Shown: positions 49,511 to 59,005 of the stretch, in pieces
Layout of the letters: every line of letters starts with the position of its first letter
Position numbering within the stretch: the first letter of the stretch is position 1
Assembly: GCF_000426465.1 (NCBI RefSeq)
Contig: NZ_AUFK01000009.1
Coordinates: 310,001 to 374,000, forward strand
Direction of reading: 5' to 3'
Origin: Epilithonimonas caeni DSM 17710
GTDB taxonomy: Bacteria; Bacteroidota; Bacteroidia; Flavobacteriales; Weeksellaceae
Length of the DNA: 64,000 nt
Made by a program: the position numbers and the translations under genes
Notes under the pieces: generated by a model
Seen by the model: the letters and a program-made list of their open reading frames with translations, nothing else
Told to the model about the DNA's origin: nothing
Database searches by the model: none

Positions 49511-50319
49511 TGTACTTTATCTTTTAATTTAATAATATTTTTTTGATACTCTTCCACTTGATGATAATTGTTGCTTATCGCCCAGTGTAACATTTCTTCA
49601 CGTCTTTGCCCGGAAATATTCTGATAGATCTGCTCAAAATCAGAATCTTCCATCAATAATATGAACTTGGTGATCCTTGTATTGAATCGGAAATGTTCAC
49701 TATTCATCACTTCTATCAGGTCTTGTGTGGTCTTGATCCTGTAATAGTTGTAATGGTTTTCAATTTTTGGATGAATATCATTATTCATCAATTCTGCGAA
49801 ATAGACAAAAATGAATTCCCCATTCACATTATATTCTTTCAAAATTCTATCTACAGTTTTCTCATGGCTTCCCGTGATCTTTATATCGTCTATAAAAATA
49901 CAGAATTTCCCGTCAACAAAGCTTTTATCAATATAATAAGTATCATTGGAAATCAGTGTGATCCTTTCTTCGAAGCTCATATTCCCATAATCCTGGACAT
50001 AAGTCTGTTGTCTGTGTATCTTTCCTTCTATGCAACCTGCCCTATTATTTTCAAATAAAAAATAATTAAGATGTTCTTTGAAATAGGAACATAGAAAATT
50101 AGATGCGGTAGGGATAGAATTGTAAGGGCTCGGAAAAAGGATGATCTCATTCTGGGCCAAGATCTCTTGTCCAAATTCCTTAATAAACCCGTCAAATAAT
50201 TCTGTCGCAAATGACTTCGCATAATAAGTGTCCCCAAATTTGAACCGGCTGTATCCTGCTTCATCAAAAGGACAATCAAACTCATTTTCTATTTTGTGTA
50301 AACTAAATCTCTTATTCAT
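49444..50319 (-). CDS. Ter-operon phosphoribosyltransferase
   Basis: The 291-residue product contains FCIFIDDIKITGSHEKTVDRIL, a PRPP-binding loop of the type I phosphoribosyltransferase form (hhhDDhxxTGxT), with FPSPYNSIPTASNFL as an N-terminal phosphate-contact segment. A PRTase and a HAD phosphatase next to terD are described components of ter-linked gene clusters thought to make a nucleoside-like metabolite (Anantharaman, Iyer and Aravind analysis of Ter systems). Both neighbours fit here. The base substrate is unknown. Confidence 0.85.
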   Translation of the reverse strand: MNKRFSLHKIENEFDCPFDEAGYSRFKFGDTYYAKSFATELFDGFIKEFGQEILAQNEIILFPSPYNSIPTASNFLCSYFKEHLNYFLFENNRAGCIEGKIHRQQTYVQDYGNMSFEERITLISNDTYYIDKSFVDGKFCIFIDDIKITGSHEKTVDRILKEYNVNGEFIFVYFAELMNNDIHPKIENHYNYYRIKTTQDLIEVMNSEHFRFNTRITKFILLMEDSDFEQIYQNISGQRREEMLHWAISNNYHQVEEYQKNIIKLKDKVQWQLTYKKDKDKTLTLQNSQSV

Positions 50320-50323
50320 GTTT

Positions 50324-50989
50324 TTAAAATTTCACCAGTTTTGCATTCATCCCGTATGATAGAGCACCGTTTTGGTCGGCGATTTTGCTATCACCTACGT
50401 GGATGATCTGCGACCGGTGCAGTGGTCGTAATTCTTGTGTTTTTTTATAAAGATATTCAAATATTTTAATATTCGGTTTTGACATTCCTATTTCATCCGA
50501 AAAAATCATAAAGGAAAAATATTGTTCCAGCTCCAATTGCCTTAAAACCTTCCGCAGAGAATCTCCATGGATAAAAGCTGTATTGCTCAGGATACTTGCT
50601 GTTTTTTCTTTTTCTTTTATTTTTTTCAGTAAATGATCAATATCTTTCCAAATTATCAGCGGAATGTTTTCCAAGAACAACTTATCTGATCGAATAAAAA
50701 ATCCGCGAAGGTCATCCACAGAGATCCCTTGTATATCTTTTCCCAAAGATGCTAATATCAGGAAAAAAACCTCTTCTCTTTCTATATGATTGCCTGTTTT
50801 TTCTGAAATGACATTGAACAAGTTATCATAATGACGAATAACCTTATTAATTTCCTCTACATTTTTATCAATATCAAAATATTCTTTTAATAAGACTGTC
50901 CTTTTCGGTTTGAATTGAGGATTGGACCTAATGATCGTCATCCACAGATCAAAAGAAAAATGCTCGTATGAATCTATATCTATTTCCAC
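50324..50989 (-). CDS. Ter-operon HAD-superfamily protein with altered motif I
   Basis: The 221-residue HAD protein has motif I FSFDLWMTII. The nucleophile Asp is present, but the second Asp (D-x-D) is replaced by Trp, which usually impairs phosphatase turnover. Motif II is ILSNTAF, motif III the Lys in GMSKPNIKIF and motif IV HVGDSKIADQNGA. It precedes the PRTase by 4 bases. It may be a weak phosphatase or a ligand-binding HAD. Confidence 0.87.
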   Translation of the reverse strand: MEIDIDSYEHFSFDLWMTIIRSNPQFKPKRTVLLKEYFDIDKNVEEINKVIRHYDNLFNVISEKTGNHIEREEVFFLILASLGKDIQGISVDDLRGFFIRSDKLFLENIPLIIWKDIDHLLKKIKEKEKTASILSNTAFIHGDSLRKVLRQLELEQYFSFMIFSDEIGMSKPNIKIFEYLYKKTQELRPLHRSQIIHVGDSKIADQNGALSYGMNAKLVKF

Positions 50990-50995
50990 AAATAA

Positions 50996-51088
50996 TTATT
51001 TAATCCGTTTGTCCACTATGCATTTCTCAATTATATCTTTGATCGAACTAATATCAATTTTCTGACCTTTTTGCAAGAGTACAGTCAT
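50996..51088 (-). CDS. Micro-ORF with TerD-like N-terminus, first in the ter operon
   Basis: A 30-codon frame starts MTVLLQKGQKIDISSIKD and ends CIVDKRIK before TAA. MxxxLQKGQ is the opening of the two TerD proteins in the operon (MAINLQKGQ), but the rest of a TerD domain does not follow in any frame before the next gene, only six bases away. It may be a real leader peptide or small interaction peptide that mimics the TerD N-terminal strand, or the remnant of a deleted terD. A minus-strand TATTTTTG box (51121-51128) lies 33 bases upstream. Confidence 0.5.
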   Translation of the reverse strand: MTVLLQKGQKIDISSIKDIIEKCIVDKRIK

Positions 51089-51645
51089 AAATCATGTTGT
51101 TCTTTTTTAGGTTTTAATATTCAAAAATAAATTCCGCACAATGCGATAAAAAACGTCTAAATATAGAAAAAGCAATTGAAAGAAAAAAACGATAAAACCG
51201 TAAAGAAATCATAAAAAATCAATAGAAATATTTTTGATTCTATCTGGAAAAAGATTGATGAGGAATTAGAATATCATAAATCAGAATTCAGCTTAAAATG
51301 CCTGTCAGATTGTATGAAAAGAAGATGATCAGTATTGGCCCCGAAGGAGTTCCTGATCATGGATCCAACAGCATTCAATTCATAAACTTTTCAAAGTATA
51401 CTGAGAATATCTATTGTAAAGATGGGCAAGCTTTGTTTGGGAAGCTTTTCTGCGAATTTCCGAACCTTATTGATGTCAGATGCTTAAATTAATAATAAAA
51501 CATTGTTTATTAAGTACTTGTTCAAAGTTTTGACAGATCCTTTTACCGAAAAAGGACTAACAAATTTTACAGAAAATCGGTCATTAAATTTTTTGCATAC
51601 AACATCTTTATTAAATTTGAAATTTATTTACATAACGCAATATAG
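51089..51645. other. 557-base divergent region between ter operon and AraC/TPR gene
   Basis: Apart from the ter promoter box I see nothing firm. The sequence is very A/T-rich up to the ATG at 51646. A 64-codon frame at 51298-51492 has no recognisable character and is not called. Confidence 0.5.
51121..51128 (-). promoter_or_regulatory. Candidate ter operon promoter box
   Basis: On the minus strand TATTTTTG fits TAnnTTTG. It is the only such match in the 550 bases upstream of the operon that is suitably placed. Confidence 0.4.
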
Positions 51646-53259
51646 ATGAGGTTATACCAAAAAAATTGGAGAAAAATTTTCTTTTTTTTAATTACCGTAG
51701 TTTTCGTAAGAATCAGCGGACAGAATCCTGAAGAATACAATAAGATTTATACAAAAACTTTTATTGATATTTCCCAAAAAGATTTTCCCAGAGCACTGAA
51801 AATCGCTGACTCGCTGTATAGCATTTCGGAAACCCCTCGTTTCAAGATAAAAAGCCTTATGTTATCCGCATCATTACTGCAACAGTCTGGTGATATCAAA
51901 AAAGCTATCGGATATGCAGTTACAGCGCAGCAGATAAGCAATGATAATGATGATTTCATATGGAAGGCCAAAATATCAGGCTTTCTCGCTTCTCAATATC
52001 GGCAACTGAAACTTTTTGAGCAATCTAAAAAGTATATTGATGAAACGATAGAAGCCACAAAAAAGATCAGTGACCAAAAAATTGTCGATCAGACCATGGG
52101 CTTCATTATGCAGGAAAAGGCCTATTATGAACTTGAGATGAAGAATTATAAGAAATCGGTTTCTTATGTTTTGGAAGCTCAAAGATATTTTGATCTAAAT
52201 GGGCAAACCAATCCTTTTATAATCGCTAACAACAATCAGCTTTTAGGCCTGAATTATTATTATCTCAAAGAATACGATAAGGCTCTTGGCTATTATGACA
52301 TAGCACTCAAAAATCTAGGGCAAATGCCGGACAATTTTATGAAAGCACTTGTTATCAATGGCATTGCCCGGATATTTATCGCAAAAAAAGATGTTGATCA
52401 GGCAAAAAAAAGACTGGATGAGGCTAAACGTCTTGCAGAAGAATCATCATATTTAAGCTTAAAGAGCGAGATTTACGAAACCACCCAACAGTATTACGCT
52501 TTGACCAAGGATATCGATAAGCTTCAAGAGACCAAAGTCAAGCAAGACTCGATTATTGATAAGATCACAACCAACTCTTCTTCCTTCATAAGCGACTCTG
52601 TTTCAAAACTTACCAAAAACAATGATGACATAAAGAAGGAAACGGAGAAAAAAAACATTGCAATTTGGATAGCATTGTTGCTTATTATCCTGGGGATAAT
52701 TTACTTTTTTTTATATAGAAGAAGACAAAAAAACAATTTCAATAAATTCAAGCAGTTCATGGAGAATCAGATAAAGACCCAGGACCTGAATTTTGAAATT
52801 CCCCCAAATAATCTTAACAATGAGCTCCATAATGAAACCAATTCTGACGATCAATCGGAAGGTTCAGAACAAAATACCATGATGACGCCTGCGACAGAGA
52901 AAAAAATACTGCTTAAGCTCGAGAAGTTTGAACAATCAAAATTATTTACCCGCAGCACAGTCTCCCTTTCGTATTTGGCCTCATATTGTAATACCAATAC
53001 AAAATATCTTTCTTATGTTGTGAATACATATAAAAAGAAAGACTTTAAGAATTACATCAACGAATTACGTATCAAGTATATCATCGATAAATTAAAAAAT
53101 GACCCTCAATATCATAAATATAAAATTTCCACACTAGCTGAAGAAGTTGGATTTTCTTCCCAAAGTAAATTCGCTGCAGCATTTAGGAAAATAACAGAAT
53201 TGTCACCATCACAATTCATCGAACATTTAAAAAAGAACTCTAATTTACTGGTAAAATAA
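51646..53259 (+). CDS. TPR membrane protein with cytoplasmic AraC-type HTH (one-component regulator)
   Basis: The 537-residue product has a signal/anchor (FFFLITVVFVRISG), periplasmic tetratricopeptide repeats (about 30-330), a membrane helix (IAIWIALLLIILGIIYFFLY, about 345-365) and a cytoplasmic C-terminal AraC DNA-binding domain (about 430-530: LSYLASYCNTNTKYLSYVVN for the first HTH, ISTLAEEVGFSSQSKFAAAFRKITELSPSQF for the second). This TPR-TM-AraC layout is common in Bacteroidetes and senses envelope or extracellular signals without a kinase. The surface-protein genes downstream are natural candidate targets. Confidence 0.9.
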   Translation: MRLYQKNWRKIFFFLITVVFVRISGQNPEEYNKIYTKTFIDISQKDFPRALKIADSLYSISETPRFKIKSLMLSASLLQQSGDIKKAIGYAVTAQQISNDNDDFIWKAKISGFLASQYRQLKLFEQSKKYIDETIEATKKISDQKIVDQTMGFIMQEKAYYELEMKNYKKSVSYVLEAQRYFDLNGQTNPFIIANNNQLLGLNYYYLKEYDKALGYYDIALKNLGQMPDNFMKALVINGIARIFIAKKDVDQAKKRLDEAKRLAEESSYLSLKSEIYETTQQYYALTKDIDKLQETKVKQDSIIDKITTNSSSFISDSVSKLTKNNDDIKKETEKKNIAIWIALLLIILGIIYFFLYRRRQKNNFNKFKQFMENQIKTQDLNFEIPPNNLNNELHNETNSDDQSEGSEQNTMMTPATEKKILLKLEKFEQSKLFTRSTVSLSYLASYCNTNTKYLSYVVNTYKKKDFKNYINELRIKYIIDKLKNDPQYHKYKISTLAEEVGFSSQSKFAAAFRKITELSPSQFIEHLKKNSNLLVK

Positions 53260-53733
53260 GCAATGAAGCAATAAAATAACTTTTCTTTCCCATGAAAATG
53301 TATATTGCTGATTTCTAAAGCTTACAATTGTCCTATTTTTTAATTTTCATCCATTTTTGTTTATTCATTTTCCCGAATACGCACTTAACAATGTTTGTTT
53401 AAGGCTTTGCCTGCCTGTACTTTCGTAAAAAGTTTTCTTGCAACACTACAAAATACAAATGATGAAAAAAGCACTTACTTTTCCCGATCTTATATTGGGA
53501 AAAGTATTTTTAAGGTATGATCTCTCATTACCATGGATCAGTTCTCTACAAATACGATCGAGCAGCATTATAACCTTCATCAAAATTATACCGGTCAAAT
53601 CGGCCTATACTTATACCAATGCATTATTTACACTATTGTTGTTACAAAGCATTGCACATAGCCGCATTCTATATTTCTCAATCTCGACAAGCCCAAATAT
53701 TAGACTGAAAATATTTTTATATCCCAATACTTA
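53260..53733. other. 474-base region before the surface-protein gene
   Basis: No convincing gene lies here. A 98-codon frame at 53438-53734 starts at TTG, runs into the next ATG, and reads as A/T-rich hydrophobic sequence without a family. It may instead be leader RNA of the 53734 gene. TTTTCCCGATC and GGGAAAAG (53478-53508) could form a hairpin. Confidence 0.4.
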
Positions 53734-56700
53734 ATGAACACAAAAATGAAACAAAAAACTTTACAAACTCTTGGCTTCTGGCGAATCATACTGACAACCT
53801 TATTGCTGATCAACAGCAGCTATCTCTTCGCAGATGGATCAAAAAATCTTTATCCAAGTGGTGTCTTGGGAGGAAGGGCATTTTTGTACAGCAATTCCTA
53901 TAATGGAACCTCGGGTACAACTCTGGCATCTTGGCCATTTAAGACCACAGGAACGCATTATGCATATGTTAAAGCAGGCGAAATATTACATGTTGCATCC
54001 AGTGCTCAGGGAATTGGGAACGGAAGAATTACTTTGACAGACCCGAATGGTACTGTATATACATCAGCAAATAATACAATAGGACAAATAACTAACAGAA
54101 CCGCTGAACTGGCTGGGCCTAGATTATCTTCACAAGGGACAGGAGGTAATCGATATTCTACATTTAACAGGACAGCAGCATCTAATCAGGAAGGAATTTG
54201 GAAAATAGATTTTTTACCGACCGGTGATGTTAGCTCATCCAGCTCCCCTTCTGTCACCAGTGTGGCAGCAGACTCCAATTGGACGCAGGGAACAAGTACA
54301 GAGTTGATCGCAGCCTGGGATATTTCAGTAGAATCTTCAGGAGCATGGGTGCCTGGACGTGTCTATACCAATGTCGTGAATCTACATATAAGCAGTAGTC
54401 AAACTTCAGGATTTTATGGAGAATTATTTGCACTCACAAGGGATGGTTATATCTACAGGGTGAATAACAACGGCAGTAATGGCGTTGGTTTTACTTTTTT
54501 TGTTAACAATAGAGGATTTATATCCGGAAATAATAATCTCTATAAGAGTATGGATTTTTCGAGTGGTATATCATCGTATGTTCAACCACCAACAGCCGCT
54601 GATACAGCACAGAATATAACCCATAAAATATTCTATGCCCAACCAGCAACAGATATGCCGACAAGTGCAAGTGGTAGCGTACCCGGAAATAGCACATGGC
54701 TTAAAAATAATGTTATAACACCTACTGTAAACAATGTAGCTCTCGTGGGAGCAGAAAGCACACCAGGACAAGTAAGCAGTATAAAAGGAGGTTATATAAA
54801 TTTCAATGCTGCTGTATTAGGATCATACACCGTTAGTATTGAAAGTTTATCTACGCCAGCAAGTTTTGCAACAAGAACATTGACAGGAATAGCAGATGCT
54901 GGTGCCAATACTATTTTTTGGGATGGTAAAGATGGGAATGGTAATACTTTACCGCAAGGAGATCAACCTATAGGCATAAAGGTACAGCTACGTGGCGCGG
55001 AGGTCCATTTTCCATATATCGACATGGAGATCAATCCATCTGGTATCGTATTAGAACTTTTGAATGGGATGGACTCGTCCAATGAGCGGTTCCGTGTATA
55101 CTGGGATGATACTGATATCACCATCTCTTCCGGGAATAATCAAGGGAAAGCTTCCAATCCCCTCAATACAAGTGTTAACGGTTCTTTAAGCGGACCTACA
55201 GGAACAGGCGGACATATGTGGGGTCAACAGACGGCCAATACAAACCCGCTACCAACAGCCAATCTTGGAAATGGATTTGGAAATGAAAAATCGATAGATA
55301 CCTGGTCATATATCAAAGGACCAATAGCGCAATCTGATACATCCGTCACTGTTAAGACAGCCGACCTGCAAGTTACAGCATTAACCGTAGATAAAACCAA
55401 CGTAACCACAGGAGATGACCTTACTTATACTATCAAGGTAAAAAACAATGGTCCCAGCGATGTGGAAGGTGCTCCTTTTACTTTTACTCTCCCTTCCGGG
55501 TTAGACCCTAAATCATTTACTTTCACAGGGAACTCTTGCGGTAGTCAGTCTGTAGTATTGACATATAATTCATCTACCCATACTTATTCATCGGAGATAA
55601 ACCTTCCTAATGGTTGTGAAATTACTTATTCTATTACTGTAAATATTACAAATCCATCAATTACAGGGAGCATTCAGTCGCAAGCATCAATCCTCCGTCC
55701 TAATGATGTTACCGACCCAGATGCTACAAACACAACTCCTGGGGTTCCGCCAACAGATGCTGAATATGAATGTGCCAACAATGGTCTGGGAGGAAATTGC
55801 AATAATATTTTGACAAACAATGCAGTTTCGTTCACTCCCGGAGAGGTATGTACAGAACCTGTCAATGGTAATACTTTTCAATGGAATTATTCTGCTTCGC
55901 CAGAACCTTTTATAACTCAGAATATCACACAACCACCTTCTAACTATGGGTTTGCACTTGATATATATGAACTGGACAATTCCTTTAATCTAAATATAAA
56001 TGGTACGCTCATTGCCACGCAGGAACTTCAGTTTCAATCTTCCGGAACATCCGGCATCAACATTCAATTTGCCGATGGAGATCAATATGAAACAAATACA
56101 ACTGATAATGGAGCATCAGCACAAATTTGGCAAATGAGAGGAAATGCGGAAAATCCATTGATACGTATAGTTATTAGCCCATCAGGAGCGATCTCGCTTT
56201 TTGGTAGCAAAGCTTCTTATGGTCCATTATTCCCTCTTGTCCTAACAAATGGGAACACATTGAATACAATCACGTGGAACCAGTCAGGAACCAACAACAT
56301 TACTGTTACACAAAATGTCGTTGGCGTTACGATCATGGACGGTTATGGTTACGGGTTGAATATCGCTCCGTGTGCATGCTACAGACCACCACTGATTACG
56401 GGTAATGGCCCAGACACAAAAACAGGCATCACTCTATTAAAAAGAGCCGGAAGCGATGATTCGGGTAATTGGCCTATGGTAAGAAAATCAGGACACATTG
56501 CTTTAGAGTCCAATACAAAAGGGTTTGTAATCACCAGACTTTCAACGATCGATATCGAAGGACAAAATAGTCCTATCGTCATTGCACCTAAAATAGCCAG
56601 TCCTCAAGAAGGTATGTTGGTATATGATACGACAGCAAAATGTATGAAAATCTATCATGATGGCATTTGGAGTTGTTTCGATAAGCCAGCTTGTCCATAG
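53734..56700 (+). CDS. Large surface protein with DUF11 domain and shared C-terminal domain
   Basis: The 988-residue product has a signal peptide (LTTLLLINSSYLFADG) and an N-terminal region of about 500 residues without a known family that contains FlgD-like FWDGKDGNGNTLPQGD. A DUF11/CARDB-like domain follows (ADLQVTALTVDKTNVTTGDDLTYTIKVKNNGPSDV, near 545-640), then another beta domain. The last 80 residues (GHIALESNTKGFVITRLSTIDI to GMLVYDTTAKCMKIYHDGIWSCFD) also occur in the smaller gene at 56807. There is no T9SS type A signature; the shared end may be the exposed or anchoring part. ATG at 53746 is an alternative start. Confidence 0.8.
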   Translation: MNTKMKQKTLQTLGFWRIILTTLLLINSSYLFADGSKNLYPSGVLGGRAFLYSNSYNGTSGTTLASWPFKTTGTHYAYVKAGEILHVASSAQGIGNGRITLTDPNGTVYTSANNTIGQITNRTAELAGPRLSSQGTGGNRYSTFNRTAASNQEGIWKIDFLPTGDVSSSSSPSVTSVAADSNWTQGTSTELIAAWDISVESSGAWVPGRVYTNVVNLHISSSQTSGFYGELFALTRDGYIYRVNNNGSNGVGFTFFVNNRGFISGNNNLYKSMDFSSGISSYVQPPTAADTAQNITHKIFYAQPATDMPTSASGSVPGNSTWLKNNVITPTVNNVALVGAESTPGQVSSIKGGYINFNAAVLGSYTVSIESLSTPASFATRTLTGIADAGANTIFWDGKDGNGNTLPQGDQPIGIKVQLRGAEVHFPYIDMEINPSGIVLELLNGMDSSNERFRVYWDDTDITISSGNNQGKASNPLNTSVNGSLSGPTGTGGHMWGQQTANTNPLPTANLGNGFGNEKSIDTWSYIKGPIAQSDTSVTVKTADLQVTALTVDKTNVTTGDDLTYTIKVKNNGPSDVEGAPFTFTLPSGLDPKSFTFTGNSCGSQSVVLTYNSSTHTYSSEINLPNGCEITYSITVNITNPSITGSIQSQASILRPNDVTDPDATNTTPGVPPTDAEYECANNGLGGNCNNILTNNAVSFTPGEVCTEPVNGNTFQWNYSASPEPFITQNITQPPSNYGFALDIYELDNSFNLNINGTLIATQELQFQSSGTSGINIQFADGDQYETNTTDNGASAQIWQMRGNAENPLIRIVISPSGAISLFGSKASYGPLFPLVLTNGNTLNTITWNQSGTNNITVTQNVVGVTIMDGYGYGLNIAPCACYRPPLITGNGPDTKTGITLLKRAGSDDSGNWPMVRKSGHIALESNTKGFVITRLSTIDIEGQNSPIVIAPKIASPQEGMLVYDTTAKCMKIYHDGIWSCFDKPACP

Positions 56701-56806
56701 TTTATTTATAAGAATAAAAAAGTATAAAAAATTAATTCCGCTCTTCAGAATTATATTTAACATTTTTCAAATTGTCTAACAAAATATATCGAGTAAAAAT
56801 CAATAA

Positions 56807-57394
56807 ATGAAAAAAATGAAAAATTTATTTTTAGCAATTTCCCTAGCATTTTACAATTTCAGTTTTTCACAAGTAATCTTTGGGAATACGGCAGGAACAG
56901 TTCCTGCGGGACAAAAAGACTCTGTCCTTCTCGAATTTGCCACAGGCCAGAACAAAGGTATCATTCTTCCTTATGTCAGAACAGTACCTTCCGGATCTGG
57001 CTTGGTGGAAGGCACATTGATATTAGATGCAACAGATGCTACAAAAGCAAAAATAAAGTACTACAATGGAGTGACCTCTGCGGAATCGCCAGATGGATGG
57101 ATAGACTTAAGCAATGGAAATACGGCTGACATCTCTGCTGCCATCAATATTCAGCCAACTTCAGCTGTGGTCACCGAGGAGTCTGCTGCCAAAGTTATTA
57201 TTGGATCAGACACAACTAGTGCAGAGGGCGTCTTAGTACTAGAATCCGACACCAAAGCAATGGTTTTACCTATGGTTGATAGTACTGACGATGTTCCGGA
57301 CCCAGCTCCCGGCATGCTGGTATACATCAATAAAAGCGGCGCTAAAAGGCTCGCACTTTTTAATGGCGAAGGTTGGACATTTTGGAAACCATGA
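56807..57394 (+). CDS. Small surface protein with two copies of the same domain
   Basis: The 195-residue product has a signal peptide (NLFLAISLAFYNFSFSQ) and two related units: VLLEFATGQNKGIILPYVRTVPSGSGLVEGTLILDATDATKAKIKYYNGV and GVLVLESDTKAMVLPMVDSTDDVPDPAPGMLVYINKSGAKRLALFNGEGWTFW. Both align with the C-terminal domain of the protein encoded upstream (common elements LESxTK, GMLVY and a final W). Two domains and almost nothing else suggest a modular surface or adhesive repeat. It is co-oriented, 106 bases after the large gene. Confidence 0.8.
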   Translation: MKKMKNLFLAISLAFYNFSFSQVIFGNTAGTVPAGQKDSVLLEFATGQNKGIILPYVRTVPSGSGLVEGTLILDATDATKAKIKYYNGVTSAESPDGWIDLSNGNTADISAAINIQPTSAVVTEESAAKVIIGSDTTSAEGVLVLESDTKAMVLPMVDSTDDVPDPAPGMLVYINKSGAKRLALFNGEGWTFWKP

Positions 57395-57503
57395 TCAAGA
57401 ATTCTATTATTTTATAAATCTGCCAGATAGTCGTTTTTTTATAAGAGATATCATTTATCCTTTAATTTGTGTTTTTTGACTATCTGGCTTTATCATTACA
57501 TCA

Positions 57504-57950
57504 ATGAAAGTAAGCAATAAAAAAAATATCGAAGCAGTAGGAACATTATTGTTATTTTTGATTCCCACGAACCTAATAATTATAATATGGTACCTCTTGG
57601 TACTAAAAAAAACAGACGTGATTTTCTTTTCCTTTCTGTTATTATTAATTATAATAGCCTTTTCTCTTGCAAAATTAAGATATACTGAATTTGAAAATTC
57701 AGGTTATGTTATAACTATTAAGAGAAAACATCCACTCAGGGCAGACAGTTTTGTATTTCCAGTCTTAGAATTTCCGATAGCTTTATTACAGCATTCTTAT
57801 CTGAAAGGGAATACTATTTACTTGAATGTTATCACTTCTGAATCTGAAAAATTACACGTTTTCAAAATGTCATTAATTGGATTCAATTCAAAACAGCGCT
57901 TAGAGATTCTGGCATCATTGATAGAGACGCTTAAAATATTAAAAGAATAA
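57504..57950 (+). CDS. Small membrane protein of unknown function
   Basis: The 148-residue product has two helices (about 10-33 and 38-57) followed by a cytoplasmic beta-rich tail resembling the bacterial PH-like membrane domains, but no clear motif. It lies 109 bases after the small surface protein. The 202 bases that follow it contain no gene. Confidence 0.65.
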   Translation: MKVSNKKNIEAVGTLLLFLIPTNLIIIIWYLLVLKKTDVIFFSFLLLLIIIAFSLAKLRYTEFENSGYVITIKRKHPLRADSFVFPVLEFPIALLQHSYLKGNTIYLNVITSESEKLHVFKMSLIGFNSKQRLEILASLIETLKILKE

Positions 57951-58152
57951 TGTTGCAGTCCGGTTTTAAAATAATTTGATTTTTAAAATCTTGAACCAAA
58001 AGTTTGGTAATTAAAATAGGCATCTGAGAGTTTCTGCACTGTCCATAAATTATTTTAAAGAATACAAAATCCATTTCGTTTACAATATAATTTAATTATC
58101 ATGTTTTAACATTATCCGGTCAAAACAATCCAAAGAAGAAATTATTATAAGT

Positions 58153-58920
58153 ATGAAAAAATATTTTATTCTATTCTTCTTTGCTTTCAACATTCTTATT
58201 TTTTCTCAAACCACAAAGAATTATAATATAGATGGTACATCCCGAAAAGCAATCATCTATGAACCTACTGCAAAATCAGGTAAGGTTCCGGTGGTCTTTG
58301 TTTTTCACGGTCATGGTGGCAATGCTAATTTTGTAAGTAAAAGGATTGATGTTCAAAATTATTATAAAGAGGCTTTAGTAATTTTCATGGAAGGCCTACC
58401 TGGTAGAAAAGTTCCGGGCATTGACCCGAATGGTAGAATGAATGGCTGGCAGATTTTCACAGATGATCTGGAAGGCCGCGATATCCAATTTTTTGATGAG
58501 GTCTTTTCGGATATCCATAAGAGTTATAAAATAGACGACAGTAGAATCTATCTCATCGGGCATTCCAACGGTGCCAGATTTGCGAACGTACTTTGGAAGA
58601 TGAGAGGCGACAAAATCACAGCCATCTGTTCCGCATCTGCACAAGGTGGCAATCTTATTTCCGATGCTGTTCCTATTTCGGTCTGGATGTACATCGGAAA
58701 CAATGACAGAATTGTTTCTCCACAAAGTCAGGAGCAGTCTATCCCGATTGTCAAAAAAAATCTTGGAATCACCGATAAAGGAAAAACCGAAGGAGACAAA
58801 ACCTATTTCACAGGAAAAAACAATACCGAACTTGTCCTTCAGCAAAGCAATGCAGGTCACGAATTTCCGAAATCCTCACTTGCTGATATTGTAGTGTTTT
58901 TTAAGAGCCATAGTAAATAA
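58153..58920 (+). CDS. Secreted esterase, PHB depolymerase/LpqC-like
   Basis: The 255-residue protein has a signal peptide (MKKYFILFFFAFNILIFSQ). The oxyanion segment VFVFHGHGGNA, nucleophile Ser138 in LIGHSNGARF, Asp185 in IGNNDRIV and His236 in NAGHEF make an intact catalytic triad. Family members cleave polyester or feruloyl-type esters; the natural substrate here is unknown. Monocistronic. Confidence 0.87.
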   Translation: MKKYFILFFFAFNILIFSQTTKNYNIDGTSRKAIIYEPTAKSGKVPVVFVFHGHGGNANFVSKRIDVQNYYKEALVIFMEGLPGRKVPGIDPNGRMNGWQIFTDDLEGRDIQFFDEVFSDIHKSYKIDDSRIYLIGHSNGARFANVLWKMRGDKITAICSASAQGGNLISDAVPISVWMYIGNNDRIVSPQSQEQSIPIVKKNLGITDKGKTEGDKTYFTGKNNTELVLQQSNAGHEFPKSSLADIVVFFKSHSK

Positions 58921-58921
58921 A

Positions 58922-58950
58922 AAAACTCTCCAATTTTGGAGAGTTTTCTT
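58922..58950. terminator. Bidirectional terminator
   Basis: AAAACTCTCCAA (58922-58933) and TTGGAGAGTTTT (58936-58947) pair perfectly between the esterase and gcvP. Confidence 0.88.
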
Positions 58951-59005
58951 TTATAATCAATGAATCATAATTTATAATTCGTAATTAATCATTAATTATT
59001 AAAGT

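Noticed and set aside
51298-51492. 64-codon frame in the ter/AraC intergenic region
   Set aside because: No family resemblance, no placed promoter box and unremarkable spacing. It may be a chance frame.
53438-53734. 98-codon frame starting at TTG before the large surface-protein gene
   Set aside because: Composition follows the A/T-rich spacer, hydrophobic stretches have no signal or helix pattern, and it reaches the next ATG only by chance.
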